Shown one piece after another: positions 23,645 through 34,384 of a DNA stretch of 64,000 nt (position 1 is the stretch's first letter; every line of letters starts with the position of its first letter). The position numbers and the translations under genes are program-made. Below the pieces are notes generated by a model. It was not told the DNA's origin. It did not search any database and was given only the letters and a program-made list of their open reading frames with translations. Source of the DNA: Diphasiastrum complanatum (Eukaryota; Streptophyta; Lycopodiopsida; Lycopodiales; Lycopodiaceae). The DNA lies in NCBI GenBank assembly GCA_029204225.1, contig CM055114.1, positions 17,463,849 to 17,527,848 of the forward strand, read 5' to 3'.

Positions 23645-24500
23645 GACCCACGTGAATTTTTTTTTGGTCGCACCACCTCCTTTGTATTGTGCGTGAATAT
23701 TTGCTTCATGTGTTCTTGTGTCACTAGCAAAATGCCCTTTGATATCACAATAGAAGCATTTTAACTTGGATCTATATTTCTTCTTGCCAAAAGATAAAGT
23801 CTCACATTGATTTTGTCATTTAGACCATTTGCTTTTACCTTTGTCCTTGAATTTGCCTTTCATGAACATAGCCTCCTCTCCATCTTGAGATGTTGTTGTA
23901 GATCCACCTCTTGCTTGAAGCCTATATTCCTCATTCACCAAGATCTCTTGCAAATCCACCATGCTTGGCAAAGTTCTTTGAATAGCAAATCTTTGAACAA
24001 GGTTAGCATGATCATCAAGTAAGCCATTAAGTATAACTTGAACAAGTCCTACCTCCTTATTGCTCTCATCAATGCATGCTAGCTCATCATTAAATGCTTA
24101 TAACTCTCAACACAAAATCATGAGCACTCTCTTCTTTTGTTTTGCATAGATTGAAAGATTTTTCTTCTAAGAGTAAGTACTCTTGATGTAGACTTGGATT
24201 CAAAGAGCTTTTTCAAAGCTTCCCAAGCCTCATTAGATGAATTGCACTTACCAACTTCCTGGAGAAGCTCATTGGTAACATACATCTTTATGATGTGCAG
24301 AGCTCTTTTAGCTCTCTTGTCATACCTCATTTGATCTTGTTGTGCCAAGCTCCTTTCTTTTACTCCTACAACAATGTCTCTCAACTCATTCATCTCAAGA
24401 AGAGACTCCATTCTCACCTTCCAAGTAGAATAGTTGCTTGAGGTTCCAACATAAAGTCTTCATTTGTAGCCATGTTGCAATGACTTGATCCTCTCTTTCA
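23645..24500 (-). pseudogene. Ty1-copia gag remnant
   Basis: Reading leftward, the frame starts around VGTSSNYSTWKVRMESLLEM and runs through the gag domain (LLQEVGKCNSSNEAWEALKK, then RVLTLRRKIFQSMQ). After frame breaks it continues with LVQVILNGLLDDH and LPSMVDLQEILVNEEYRLQA. It ends with a zinc knuckle KCFYCDIKGHFASD, in which the last cysteine of CX2CX4HX4C is replaced by Asp. Gag packages element RNA. No protease, integrase or RT follows, so the element is truncated on its 3' side, next to the palindrome cluster. Confidence 0.8.
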
Positions 24501-25060
24501 ACCTGTTCCAATGCACAAATCACTCTCTTGAATGTAAACACATGCACTCAAGAAAAAATGACAAAGATATGGAACCTCTCAAATCTCTTTCTTGCGCCAA
24601 ACCTAGCAAATCAACACATAGAATGGAAGATACTTGATCAACACATGATCAACCTACAATCTCATGAACTTTTGTACTTAATAAACTTGAAACACACTCT
24701 TGAAAAGTCCATCAACCTCAAAAACAAGATATCCAAACAAATTTAGGGTTTTGACAAAAGTACAAAAAGTTGAATCCTCCAAATTCTATTTGCAAATGCT
24801 ACAAACTTGATATAGAGTCTTGTAGTCTTCAATGAGACATTTCTAATGCAATTAAAGTCACCAAAATCTAGTAAGTGAAGTGTGAAATCGGCCTACTTCA
24901 AGTTCATAACCCTATATTGAGTTTTGATTTACCAAACATCAATTCTACACATGAAAAATGTTTGATTTTTGAGTAGAAATCAATCTAACATGCTCTAGAA
25001 TTTGTAGCTCCTCCAAATCCTTGCTAAAGATGGTTGCTCATTAAATAACCTGCAACAATA

Positions 25061-25072
25061 GCTCTGATACCA
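25061..25072 (-). other. Primer-binding site of the truncated copia element
   Basis: GCTCTGATACCA is the reverse complement of TGGTATCAGAGC, the usual copia site complementary to initiator methionine tRNA. It directly abuts an LTR edge at 25073. Confidence 0.9.
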
Positions 25073-25655
25073 TGTGAAGAAAAATCAGATCGCTGAGATC
25101 CAATTTGTCCCTTTGATCTTTGGTTATGAATCACAACACATCTAGCACCATTGACAATGTAAAAATCTAACATCTACTACACAAAGAAGATGCAAACTCA
25201 ATAAGATCTTGATCAAACAACATATGTAAGCTAAAATGAAGTTTCTATCCGTACAATAATAGTTTAGTACTATATTTCACATGTGTGGATCCAATACACA
25301 ACATACAATTGCATTCTACGCACAAAATTGCAAGATATCAATACTATATTGCAAAAATGGATATATGAACCCAAAGAGAACTCATATATAAGCATGAATG
25401 AGAGGAGAGAGAAATGAATGTATCTCTTCTCACGCTTGTACACTATTTATAACAGGTCCATGCTTTAATTGGATGTGCTTCTCCAATCTTATCAACAATA
25501 GGAAATTTCTAGATCTATTCCAAACCCTACACAAAAATAGACTAGATTCAATGTACCAAACATTCAAATTTGAATCTTCCCAAACTTGACCTACTACATT
25601 TCCCACACTTTCCAAAAGTGATAATATAAATGAACTTAGACTAAAAATAAATTCA
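25073..25655 (-). repeat. 5' LTR of the truncated copia element
   Basis: The LTR runs away from the primer-binding site. On the minus strand it ends in CTTCACA at 25073. The outer end is placed at about 25655 (TGAATTT on the minus strand), but no second LTR copy was found to confirm it. An inverted copy of the 1.5-kb repeat begins about 10 bases further on. Confidence 0.55.
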
Positions 25656-25665
25656 AAATGTTTTT

Positions 25666-25793
25666 CTCTAAGTTTAAGATGCATATTGGCCTAAATTGCC
25701 AAATGCACTAGATCAAACTAGTAGACAAATTTTCTCAGTACTACATTCTATTTCCTATCTTTTGGCACTCCCGTTTGGTTTGATCTAGTTGGG

Positions 25794-25835
<42 letters not shown>

Positions 25836-26230
25836 GAAGTATAAGCTCAAACTAAAACTTGACTACCTACCAATAATTTATTGGTTAAGAAACAATCATA
25901 TTCAATAGTCCATTATAATATTCTCTAGGTTTAGGTGCCATTGGAATTTTAAAAAAAAAAAACTTCAAATCAATAGGTGGTTTGTCTTCTTAGGTGCTCG
26001 GTGGCAATCACATATTCCAATACAAGTAGAGTCTAGAATTTTATCCTCTCAATTTTTTTTGAAATTTAAGCAATATTGTTATCAAATTAATCATCATCTA
26101 ATATGCTACTCATTTTAATTTTATAGAATCCAAAAACATATATTAAATATGAATCTACATTGGAAATGTCAACTTAACAATACATTCTATTTAGCTATTT
26201 GTTTTTTAACTCTATTCCAACGTTTTTTAC
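25666..26230 (-). repeat. Inverted copy of the 1.5-kb repeat
   Basis: The sequence from taagtttaagatgcatattg through the GT tract (25797-25833) to ttttttacggaggtaatt is the reverse complement of the 14.33-14.91 and 15.83-16.43 kb segments. It covers the AC tract, the ccaactagatcaaacc block and the aatatgtgattgccaccgag block. It is a dispersed copy of the repeat, about 9-11 kb away, in opposite orientation. Confidence 0.85.
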
Positions 26231-26830
26231 GGAGGTAATTATGGAGTTGGCTCATTACATTCTCTGCGTCCATTCTTTTATTGTTATTATGCATAAGCGG
26301 GCCTAAGGGCCCTTTTTATTTATACTGGCCTTGGGCCCTATTTGGTTATATTTTTAGCACTTGGTCACATTGATTTGGAGTGGGGGTCCTCCTTTGGTAG
26401 AGGCTGTCCAGCACCCTGCTAACCCATCACTTTCATCGATTTTTTCGACAGCTTTTCATTGTTTTTACAAATTTGGTAGCTGCTGACCAGTGCCCTACTA
26501 TCTCATTGTTCTCAACACTTTTTGTCATCGATTTGCTGACCATTTTTTATCTTGATTGGAGGCTATCCTACATCACCATTATTTTCAGCTATTTTACTCA
26601 TCATTTTTCAGACCGTCTCATTTTCAGTGGTTCTCTTCACCGACTTGCTATCTGTTTCAGCTATTGATTGGAGGTTGATCCGGCGCCTTACTTCAGCACC
26701 CTTTCCAGCCTATTTTTCAGCATATTGTGGATCTTTGTAGTTGCTGCCCAGTGCCCTATTATCTCACCATTCTCGACGGATTTATCCATTGACTTGCTGC
26801 TCATTTTGTTGATTATTTGTTGTCTGCAAA
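26231..26830 (+). repeat. Degenerate short repeats around CCAGTGCCCTA
   Basis: The phrase tgctg.ccagtgcccta.tatctca occurs at 26481 and 26742. Related versions (gtccagcaccctgctaaccc, ggaggctatcc.acatcacca, ggaggttgatccgg) lie between, giving an irregular repeat of roughly 130 or 260 bases. I cannot assign an element. Confidence 0.5.
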
Positions 26831-27312
26831 TGAACTGTCATAAATATTTTTATAGCTCATACGTATTCTATGTCTCCTGTGATGGGATTCCGATCTCATG
26901 CACTGCTTTGACTTTCTTGTTGAAAATAGAGAAACTTAATGTTTCTACCCACAAAGCGCTTTTAGCTTGTGAGTTCATACCTGCAAAAGTACACGAGATT
27001 TCTACACAGACAGCAATCGAAGTTATCGACAAGGCCAAAGTCCCCGACTCAGCCAAAGTCCCCGATGCCAACGAGTTGCCAAGGCACCAGCCTCAATCCA
27101 AGTCATCGACGATGCCGAAGTTGTCGAAGTGGCTGAAGTCATTGAAGGCAACAAAGACAACAAAGGGAAACCAAAGCACCAAAGACCAAAGAACCTGCCA
27201 CCAACGAAGTGTCCGACAAGGACTCAAACCTAGCTATGAGCAAGCCAAAAGTCGAGCCAGACACGTCAGATACCGAGTACGTCATGAGAGCTCGACAAGC
27301 ATGACAGTTTGA
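26668..27312 (+). CDS. Hypothetical 214-codon open frame
   Basis: The N-terminal third is hydrophobic and overlaps the degenerate repeats, so it is unlikely to be real protein. The C-terminal half is Lys/Pro/Ser/Thr-rich (AKVPDSAKVPDANELP is an internal repeat). A neighbouring frame gives AMSKPKVEPDTSDTEYVMRA near 27236-27295. It lies just before an LTR-like stretch and may be the end of a retroelement reading frame. No family is recognised, and I think it is more likely a relic than a gene. Confidence 0.25.
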   Translation: MEVDPAPYFSTLSSLFFSILWIFVVAAQCPIISPFSTDLSIDLLLILLIICCLQMNCHKYFYSSYVFYVSCDGIPISCTALTFLLKIEKLNVSTHKALLACEFIPAKVHEISTQTAIEVIDKAKVPDSAKVPDANELPRHQPQSKSSTMPKLSKWLKSLKATKTTKGNQSTKDQRTCHQRSVRQGLKPSYEQAKSRARHVRYRVRHESSTSMTV

Positions 27313-27379
27313 ATGTCTCGACTCAACCGTTAAGCCCTTGTGGTTAAGCGGAGTAGCAAGAAAATAGTTACCTGTGTTT

Positions 27380-28070
27380 TTAGCTTAAACTATCTTGTAA
27401 TGTTTAGCTAATTAGTTATTGTAGTCAGATCAAGCATCTTATATATATTAGAGATCGGATACAAGACAGAAAAGAGCAAGAATATAGGGTGAATCAATCT
27501 GAAAAGATCAATCAACTATCAAAAAGATCAGAGAAAGGTCGATGAATGTAATTTTGCAGTAGTAGGCACATATTATCATATCGAAGTTTAAGCACTAGTA
27601 GTCACTGGTAAGGGAGATACCTCTCTTAAATCCACGCGCTGATACGGGAAACAGGCAGTGCTTTTAAATCGAATCATAAGCTGTATACTTAATTCTATTA
27701 ATATAGACAAGTAGCAGTTCCTATTGCTCTATGTGTGTGCAATCTTTGAATGTTTTGTGTTGCTTATTCAATTCAATAGTAGATATACTTTCGTTGCCAT
27801 CTGACATTACTATTCATAATATAACATCAGATTAGCAGTAGCTATCTATAGCTCAGAGGATCTCTGATTGCGGAATGAAGTAGTAGCTTTTTCGACAGAT
27901 CGGCTCCATTTGGGCTCATATCGGTGAATCTCGACCAGCTCCGATTTCAAAGTGATCAAAATCTCCGACGTCGACGACGAAAGCTAGTCATTAGTTTCAA
28001 CATCAATGGAATAGAGCTGGACATGGACGTCGAAGATTCACAATAGACCGAAGGTGATTCACACCATCAG
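27380..28070 (+). repeat. LTR-like region
   Basis: A TATA-like run (cttatatatattagagatcg, near 27440) is followed about 600 bases later by two primer-binding-site-like sequences. This is the order expected of an LTR's promoter and downstream edge. No matching second LTR was found, so its limits are guesses. Confidence 0.35.
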
Positions 28071-28132
28071 TGGTATCAGAGAAACCCGATTGCTTGGCCA
28101 TCGAAGATTTTCACCATCAGTGGTATTAGAGC
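28071..28132 (+). other. Duplicated primer-binding-site-like sequence
   Basis: caccatcag followed by TGGTATCAGAG (28071) recurs 50 bases later as caccatcag followed by TGGTATTAGAGC (28121). Both continue with (a)acccgattgct..gccatcg. TGGTATCAGAG matches the retroelement site for initiator methionine tRNA. Confidence 0.6.
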
Positions 28133-28465
28133 AACCCGATTGCTCAGCCATCGGAGATCCCGCACCTCACAGGAAAGATGCTATTACACCACAATCGTGT
28201 GTGTGTCTCTTGTTATCAATCATTTCAACACGAAAGTGAAATCCAAGAGCCCATATAGCATTATACATTTTGCACTGCCACGGGACAAACATGAATCTCA
28301 TAAATAATCACTATTAATGAGCATGGTATTTCAAAATGATTAAACAAATATTGTTATAAAAAAAAATGTTCTAATAATAAAGTATCTAAAGAATAATATC
28401 TTTCATTCGCATCCTCTTACAAAGTTCCATTTTGCGTTTGATATTTTTTGTCCCTCTTTTGTTGA

Positions 28466-29880
28466 TTATTGTAGTGTGCCATGCATCCACTCTATAGAGC
28501 ATTGCTTGGGCAATGGCTCAGTATCATGTGAACTTGTGGCCATGTGTCTATCTCTATTCTGTCGTTGGCGCTTTCTAGACAAGGCCCTCTCTTTTTTCTC
28601 TTCTTCATATAGGTCTAACCATTTATCCATAACTCCACAATTATAAAGCATGAATGTAGAAATTTCTCTCGTTTGAAGGGTGTCAACCTATGGATCTTTT
28701 TGAATTTCAGTAACATAAAAGAGAGATTCATGTACTAACCATCCCTCTGACATGCTACCTTCAGGCCTTGCCTTTTGGCGCACAAAATCTTTTAAGACTT
28801 TCATGTATCTTTCCATAAAGAACATCCACCTAAAAAGTCACAAATGGTTAAAAATAAGTGTTTTATTTAATGGATTCATGTATCAATTGATTTACGTTAA
28901 ATACACATGCAAAACAAAATTTATGCACTTATACCTAGTGCGCATTGGACCAACAATAGAAACTTCTTCAACCAGCTGCACCAATAAATGCACTTGCAAG
29001 TCCATGATGGAAGTCGAAAAATATCTCTCAAACATGCACACAATCTACACCATATCCTCATGTCTCTTGCGAAGATCCCGCTCACGAATTTCTTTTGAAC
29101 ACATCCATCTGCGACATATTCAGTTCATTTTATGTCTATTTAAATTTCCAATCAATAAATGCACCGAGTACATGTAAATACCTGACAATGATTGATAATT
29201 TGTATATGGTCTCACAAATATCTTTTGACAAGCACCCACGAATTGACAATGGATAGATAAAATTGAATCATCTTTAGCCAATCATGAGATTTGAGACCTT
29301 GCAAATTATTATCCACTATGAATGATTCCCGTAGAGAATGGGTAAAACCAGTTGGTGTTCTAATGGTATGAATAATGGAGCGCACATGGTTAAGCTCCTC
29401 CTTAGTGAATGTCCAAGGTACTTTTGGAACATGATCTTCACCATCCTTTATCCAATATTCTTTTTTGGTGTTTGATTCTTTTAAATCGTGCCTTGCAGCA
29501 ATGGTATCTTTTTAACCAATTAAGTGTTTCCATATAGATTCACACACATTTTTAAACATGTGCATGGGATCAAGTAGGTGATTAATCAAAAGATTATTCC
29601 AATATTTCAAACGATGAAATATAAAAAATCTTTTCATACCATCGATTGGCTTTGCTTGAGATTCCTCCCATAGTTTTTGCCAATCTTTCACAGACATCCT
29701 CTTTGGAGGCATCTATCTCTCAACTCTTCCTCCAAAACCTCTTCTATGAGTGTCTCTAAATGGATGGCCTTCATGCAAGTATTTACGATGATTTTCAGAA
29801 ACAAATTTTTTGAGACTACAAGAGTATCTTCCCACAAGATTTGGCCCACACAAAAAAACAAGCATTTTTTCTAGTCGTTG
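28466..29880 (-). pseudogene. tnp2 transposase, middle and DUF4218 C-terminal parts
   Basis: The middle part reads NLVGRYSCSLKKF, then VSENHRKYLHEGHPFRD, then DWQKLWEESQAKPIDGMKRF and LLDPMHMFKNVCESIWKHL (29512-29712), the classic tnp2 core. The C-terminal part reads QIVCMFERYFSTSIMDLQVHL, VEEVSIVGPMRTR, then FMERYMKVLKDFVRQKARPE and GSMSEGWLVHESLFYV, which is DUF4218. It ends with a basic tail (KKERALSRKRQRQNRD) at 28466. Several stops and frame changes are present, and the segment around 29180-29500 needs introns or frameshifts to connect. CACTA transposases bind subterminal repeats and cut the element ends. Confidence 0.85.
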
Positions 29881-29889
29881 TAGTATATC

Positions 29890-30655
29890 ATGTAAATGCC
29901 AAAAACTAGTTGTATGTAACTGTAAACAAACTCATTGCGAGTCATGATTCCATTCGTGACATACTGGCATCTATTGCTCATGAGTGCGGCTTTCACGTTG
30001 TTCGAGAGCAGACCCACATCTTGCCTGTGTCTAATTCACAGTCGCCTCGGCGTCGAGTTGATCTTGTTCTTTCGCGTGAGGGGATTCGCATGCTTGGGGA
30101 TGTTGTTGTTGCTGATCCTTCGCGCCCTGACCTCCTTCGCCGTGCTTCAACTACTCAGGGTGCCGCTGCTTCTCATGCAACTCTAGATAAAGAGCGAGAT
30201 TATTCACATCGCACTCCTGGAAAAGGCTTTATCCCTTTTGCTTTGGAAACATATGGGTGCTTGCATAAGAAATTCGATGATTTTCTATCATCTTGTGCAG
30301 GTTTTGCAGCGAAACTCCAAGGTTGTGGTGCCTCACCTTTATCTATCATTACGACTTATTATCGTCAACGAGTTTCGATGACTTTACAACGCTCTCAGAC
30401 ACTTGCAATAATTCGACGTGCCGTAGTTGCAGGAACAGCTGCTTCACAGCTTTCTGTACTACCTAAACTTCCAATTGTCCTAATTAGCGACTTACACCAA
30501 GTAGTAGATTTTATGTAGATACTCTGTGAGATTGTTACTTTGTTATACTTGTACAGTATCTCAATTCGCCTTATGGCCTTTACGCTTTCAACATGTATTC
30601 CTTTGTACTCTGATGGGTTTTCCCATCTTTTATTAATAAAAACAGGAAGTTTCTT
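29890..30655 (+). mobile_element. Non-LTR retroelement 3' fragment inside the CACTA transposase
   Basis: A plus-strand insertion of about 0.76 kb interrupts the minus-strand tnp2 sequence. On the right side tnp2 reads HPLHEKEEET up to about 30655. On the left it resumes near 29880. The fragment contains a 200-codon frame and ends with ttattaataaaaacagg, resembling a polyadenylated 3' end. It is strongly 5'-truncated, as LINE copies often are. I could not identify the target duplication. Confidence 0.55.
29910..30518 (+). pseudogene. Nuclease-like C-terminal domain of a non-LTR retroelement
   Basis: An open frame of about 200 codons, read as a 5'-truncated piece of a larger polyprotein. Motifs: HDSIRDILASIAHECGFHVV, RRRVDLVLSREG, GDVVVADPSRPDLL, then DKERDYSHRTPGKGFIPFAL and ETYGCLHKKFDDFL. 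The order D..DVVVADPSRP, then K and FIPFALETYG, resembles the restriction-like (PD-(D/E)XK) endonuclease at the C terminus of some non-LTR retroelements, which nicks the target DNA. It lacks an RT domain here. The frame itself is uninterrupted. The family assignment is from motif order only. Confidence 0.5.
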
Positions 30656-30800
30656 CCTCTTTTTCATGTAAGGGATGCAAAATGTCATATGCTTTTATGC
30701 CCTTCCACAGATCTTCCAACTCGTCAATAAGCGACTCAAGATACACATCCATGTTCTTAACTTTGCGTTGGCCAATAATTAGAAGTGCCAACATAATGTG
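30656..30800 (-). pseudogene. tnp2 transposase, short central part
   Basis: Minus-strand reading LLIIGQRKVKNMDVYLESLI, then DELEDLWKGIKAYDILHPLH. The NMDVYLESLIDELEDLW segment matches the tnp2 region that follows PPWLS. It sits between the copia element on one side and the non-LTR fragment on the other. Confidence 0.8.
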
Positions 30801-31060
30801 TGTTAAAAATCAATGATAAACTTCATTGTTACACTTCTTAGATACTGTTTACGATGTACTTTATTACTAGCTGTAACTAGCCGTTGGCTAGTCTAGTAGT
30901 CTACTCCTAGGTCTCCCTCTCTATCAGGGTTCAAGGTTTATATGTACATTTTACATTCAGTATGTTGTAGTGTGATAGATTGATAGTGCGCGTTCTTCTT
31001 CCGGCTTCTTTGGTGATTGCTTATGGTGAATGCTTGATATTCCATTTCTGATTGTTGACA
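30801..31060 (+). repeat. 5' LTR of the nested copia element
   Basis: Begins TGTTAAAAATC and ends GATTGTTGACA. It is followed immediately by the primer-binding site. Compared with the 3' LTR the by-eye differences are all A/G or C/T changes. Confidence 0.95.
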
Positions 31061-31072
31061 TGGTATCAGAGC
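31061..31072 (+). other. Primer-binding site of the nested copia element
   Basis: TGGTATCAGAGC, the initiator methionine tRNA complement used by many plant copia elements, abutting the 5' LTR. Confidence 0.95.
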
Positions 31073-31795
31073 GGCAATAGTCATGTGTGCCTGATCAGTG
31101 GATATAGCTTGTCACAGGCCCCGCAATGAAGTGAGAAAGTCCTTCACGGGAGGTGAAAGCTTGGAGAGATAAAAATGGTTGGAAGAAATCCTTCTTTGGT
31201 GTATTTTGTAGGTTTGGAGCTCAGAATCATCAGTGGGGAACAAAGACACAGTCCCGGAGGCATCAGAAAGGCTAGGGCAGCATCAAACAAGTTTAAAATC
31301 TGTTGAGTGGGGAGATTTTTATAATACTTCCTAGTTTTTGTGAAAAGCATAGTCCCGGAGGCATCCAAAAGGCCAGGGCAACATCAGACAGATTGAAAAT
31401 CTGTTGAGTGGGGGAGATTCTTACAATACTTCCTAGTTGTTGTGGAAAGTGCTATTTGTGTGAGAGGTTTGCCAAGAAATCTCTCATTTGTCTTTTTGGA
31501 GTACCACAAATTACACTAGATAGTATCTAGTACTGTCATTCAGAGTTAGAAAGTTTCATATTTTTCACATTACTGATATCTGTCTGTATGAACGATACCT
31601 CGTTTTGAAATCTTTGCAAAGAGGAGGCAGCGCAGCCGCCGCGCCGAAGTAGGGAATCTAAAATATTTCCTTTGAAATTCTTATTTTCTTTCTTTTTCCG
31701 TACCGATATCGGATCCAAGCGCGCCAGCTGAAGAGACACCTGAGCAGTCATACATCCGCGCTCCAGTCCGATATCGCATATTGATTTCTGCAAAG
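31073..31795 (+). other. Foreign 5' interior of the nested copia element
   Basis: There is no gag or protease here. A segment starting agtcccggaggcatc occurs twice (about 31241-31325 and 31351-31435). Each copy ends in ctgttgagtggggagat-type purine tracts followed by a similar cttcctagtt. The purine tract plus flank looks like two copies of a retroelement 3' end. Integrase sequence resumes at about 31796. Confidence 0.6.
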
Positions 31796-33948
31796 ATCAA
31801 GGGATCAAGAGGCAGACTACAATACCTTATTCACCACAACAAAATGGAGTTGCAAAACGAAAGAACAGATCTCTTGTTGAGATGGCCAGGGCGATGCTCA
31901 AAAGCAAGGGTCTGTCAAACACCTTTAGGGCAGAAGCTTGTAGCATAGCTACACACATCCTGAATCGGTGTCCTACAAAATCCGTGGAAGGTAAGACACC
32001 TCATGAAGCTATTATTGGAAAGAAACCTAATATTTCTCATTTGAGAGTATTTGGTTGTGATGCTTATGCTCATATTCTCGATGAGAAACGAAGAAAATTG
32101 GATGCAAAAGCTATCAAGTGTATTTTCCTTGGATATGATGAGAAGGCCAAGGCATATAGGATGTATGACACAAATACACAGAAGCTTGTAGTTTCTAGAG
32201 ATGCTACGTTTGATGAGATGGGCCAAAGTGAACAATATGAAGTAATCACTGAACCTTTTGATGAGGGAGCGAAAGTACAGGTCAAGAAGGAAGTGGATTT
32301 TGATATAGAAAGTCCATTGGACAAAGGCAAGCCTAATGCTAAAATACCCAAGAGAGTACCTAAATGGTCCTTATCAGTCACAGATGGTGCAAAGAAGGGA
32401 GATACTCCCGAATCTAGTGAGCAGAGAGAGCTTAGAAGATCAAGTAGAAATCGAAAACCTCCTGCAAGATTAGAGATGAATCTAGCCCTAATGGGTTCTG
32501 TGCTCAAGGCTCAAGAACCAAAAACTTTTGATAAAGAAAAGGAGCACAAGGAGTGGCGTGAAGCTATGGAAACAGAAATGGAAGCTATATCACAAAATAG
32601 GACTTGGAACTTGGTTGAGCTACCTGATGGTAAGACGCCTATCACTTGCTAATGGATATACAAGATCAAATATGGAGCTGATGGGCAACTCAACAAATAA
32701 AAAGAACAGTTGGTTGCAAGAGGATTTGAGCAGCAGGATGGTATTGATTTTGAGAAAACCTTTGCACCCGTAGCTAAGATGGTAACTATACGTTCTGTCA
32801 TTGCTATTTTTGCTTTCTATGGTTGGAAGATCTAGCAAATGGATGTTAAATCTGCTTTTCTTAATGGAGTGCTGGATTAAGAGGTCTACTTAGTACAACC
32901 TCAAGGATTTATTAAACTAGGGAGAGAGCACCTTGTTTGTAATCTCAACAAAGCTATTTATGGATTGAAGCAAGCACCACGGGCGTGGTACTCTTGCATT
33001 GATGAACATTTTAAGCAAAGGGGAATGGTAAAGAGTGATGCTGATCCTAATCTTTACATTCTAAGGCAAGATTCAGATATAGTGTTCATTGTGTTGTATG
33101 TGGATGATTTGATTATTACAAGAAGTAATGAGAGCTTAATTGATAAAATCAAATCAGATGTTTCCAATGCTTTTGACATGAGTGATCTAGGATTGATGCA
33201 CTATTGTCTTGGTATTGAAGTATGGCAAAAGGAAAATGTGGTCTTTCTTACACGCAACAAATATACACGAGATTTGTTTTATAAGTTCAATATGCAGGAT
33301 TGTAACCCTTTGAGAACACCTATGGATGTCAACACAAAGCTTACTGCATATAATGAATCTGAGAAAGTGGATGCTTATTTGAATAGACAGTTGGTGGGTA
33401 GTTTGATTTATTTGACACACACATGACTTGATATTTCTTATGTTGTTGGTGTTGTTAGTCAATTTATGCAAGATCCTAGTCAAACACACTGGAAGTCTGC
33501 TAAATGTATTCTCAGATACATTCGAGGGAGATTGAATTCTGGTTTGAAGTATGATCAGCCTGAAGTGCCAATATTGATAGGATATACATATGCTGATTGG
33601 GCAGGTAATATTGATGACAGAAGGTCTACCAGTGGTCATACATTCAGTTATGGTACAGCTGCAGTTTCATGGAGCAGCAAAAAGCAACCTACAGTAGTCT
33701 TATCCTCGACGGAAACTGAATATCGAGCACTCAGCAATGCTGCACAAGAAGCGGTATGGTTACGAAGATTGCTTGTGGATTTAGGTCAAACACAGGTGGA
33801 TGCAACTACTATGTCTTGTGAAAATCAAAGTTGCATTCACCTTGCCAAAAATCCAATTTTACATGCTCGAACCAAGCACATCGAAATACATTATCATTTT
33901 GTTCGAGAGAAAATTCTTGATGGAGCCATTAATCTTGTTTTTTAGTAA
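31796..33948 (+). pseudogene. Copia pol: integrase end, RT and RNase H
   Basis: One frame with five in-frame stops. The integrase end reads TTIPYSPQQNGVAKRKNRSL (just before 31882), then ILNRCPTKSVEGKTPHEAI and the GYDEKAKAYR region. RT: EAMETEMEAISQNRTWNLVE, DVKSAFLNGVL, NKAIYGLKQAPRAWY and the catalytic VLYVDDLIITR (33091-33123). RNase H: GYTYADWAGNIDDRRSTSGH, LSSTETEYRAL and HARTKHIEIHYHFVRE, ending with TAG at 33943-33945. Stops are at 32650, 32698, near 32836, near 32878 and at 33424; the last looks like CGA to TGA. The frame is otherwise uninterrupted from 31882, so the decay is by point mutation. Confidence 0.93.
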
Positions 33949-34057
33949 ATCTGAAGATCAGTGGCAGATATTTTTACTGTCATTAGGTAGATGTAAATTT
34001 GAAAAGTTTCGTACTCTACTAGGAATAGAAGAATGTAATTTTATCATTGAGGGAGAG

Positions 34058-34317
34058 TGTTAGAAGTCAATGATAAACTTCATTGTTACACTCCTTAGGT
34101 ACTGTTTACGATGTACTTTATTACTAGCTGTAACTAGCCGTTGGCTAGTCTAGTAGTCTACTCCTAGGTCTCCCTCTCTATCAGGGTTCAGGGTTTATAT
34201 GTATATCCTACATTCAGTATGTTGTAGTGTGATAGATTGATAGTGCGCGTTCTTCTTCCGGCTTCTTTGGTGATTGCTTATGGTGAATGCTTGATGTTCC
34301 ATTTCTGATTGTTGACA
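34058..34317 (+). repeat. 3' LTR of the nested copia element
   Basis: Begins TGTTAGAAGTC directly after a purine tract and ends GATTGTTGACA, followed by the ATGTG target duplication. Confidence 0.95.
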
Positions 34318-34384
34318 ATGTGTCCCTTTTTTTACTCAACCAAGGAAGAATATTATAATTTACCAAACAAACAGGCCAAATAGA

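Larger units (their letters stand above)
30801..34317 (+). mobile_element. Complete Ty1-copia element with chimeric 5' interior
   Basis: Two 260-base LTRs (TGTTA...TTGACA) flank a 3.0-kb interior. The 5-base direct repeat ATGTG lies at 30796-30800 and 34318-34322. A primer-binding site follows the 5' LTR and a purine tract (gagggagag) precedes the 3' LTR. By eye the LTRs differ at 9 of 260 positions, all transitions. The interior has pol only from the end of integrase onward. Gag, protease and most of integrase are missing, and 31073-31795 holds unrelated sequence instead. It inserted into the tnp2 transposase of the CACTA element. Confidence 0.95.
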
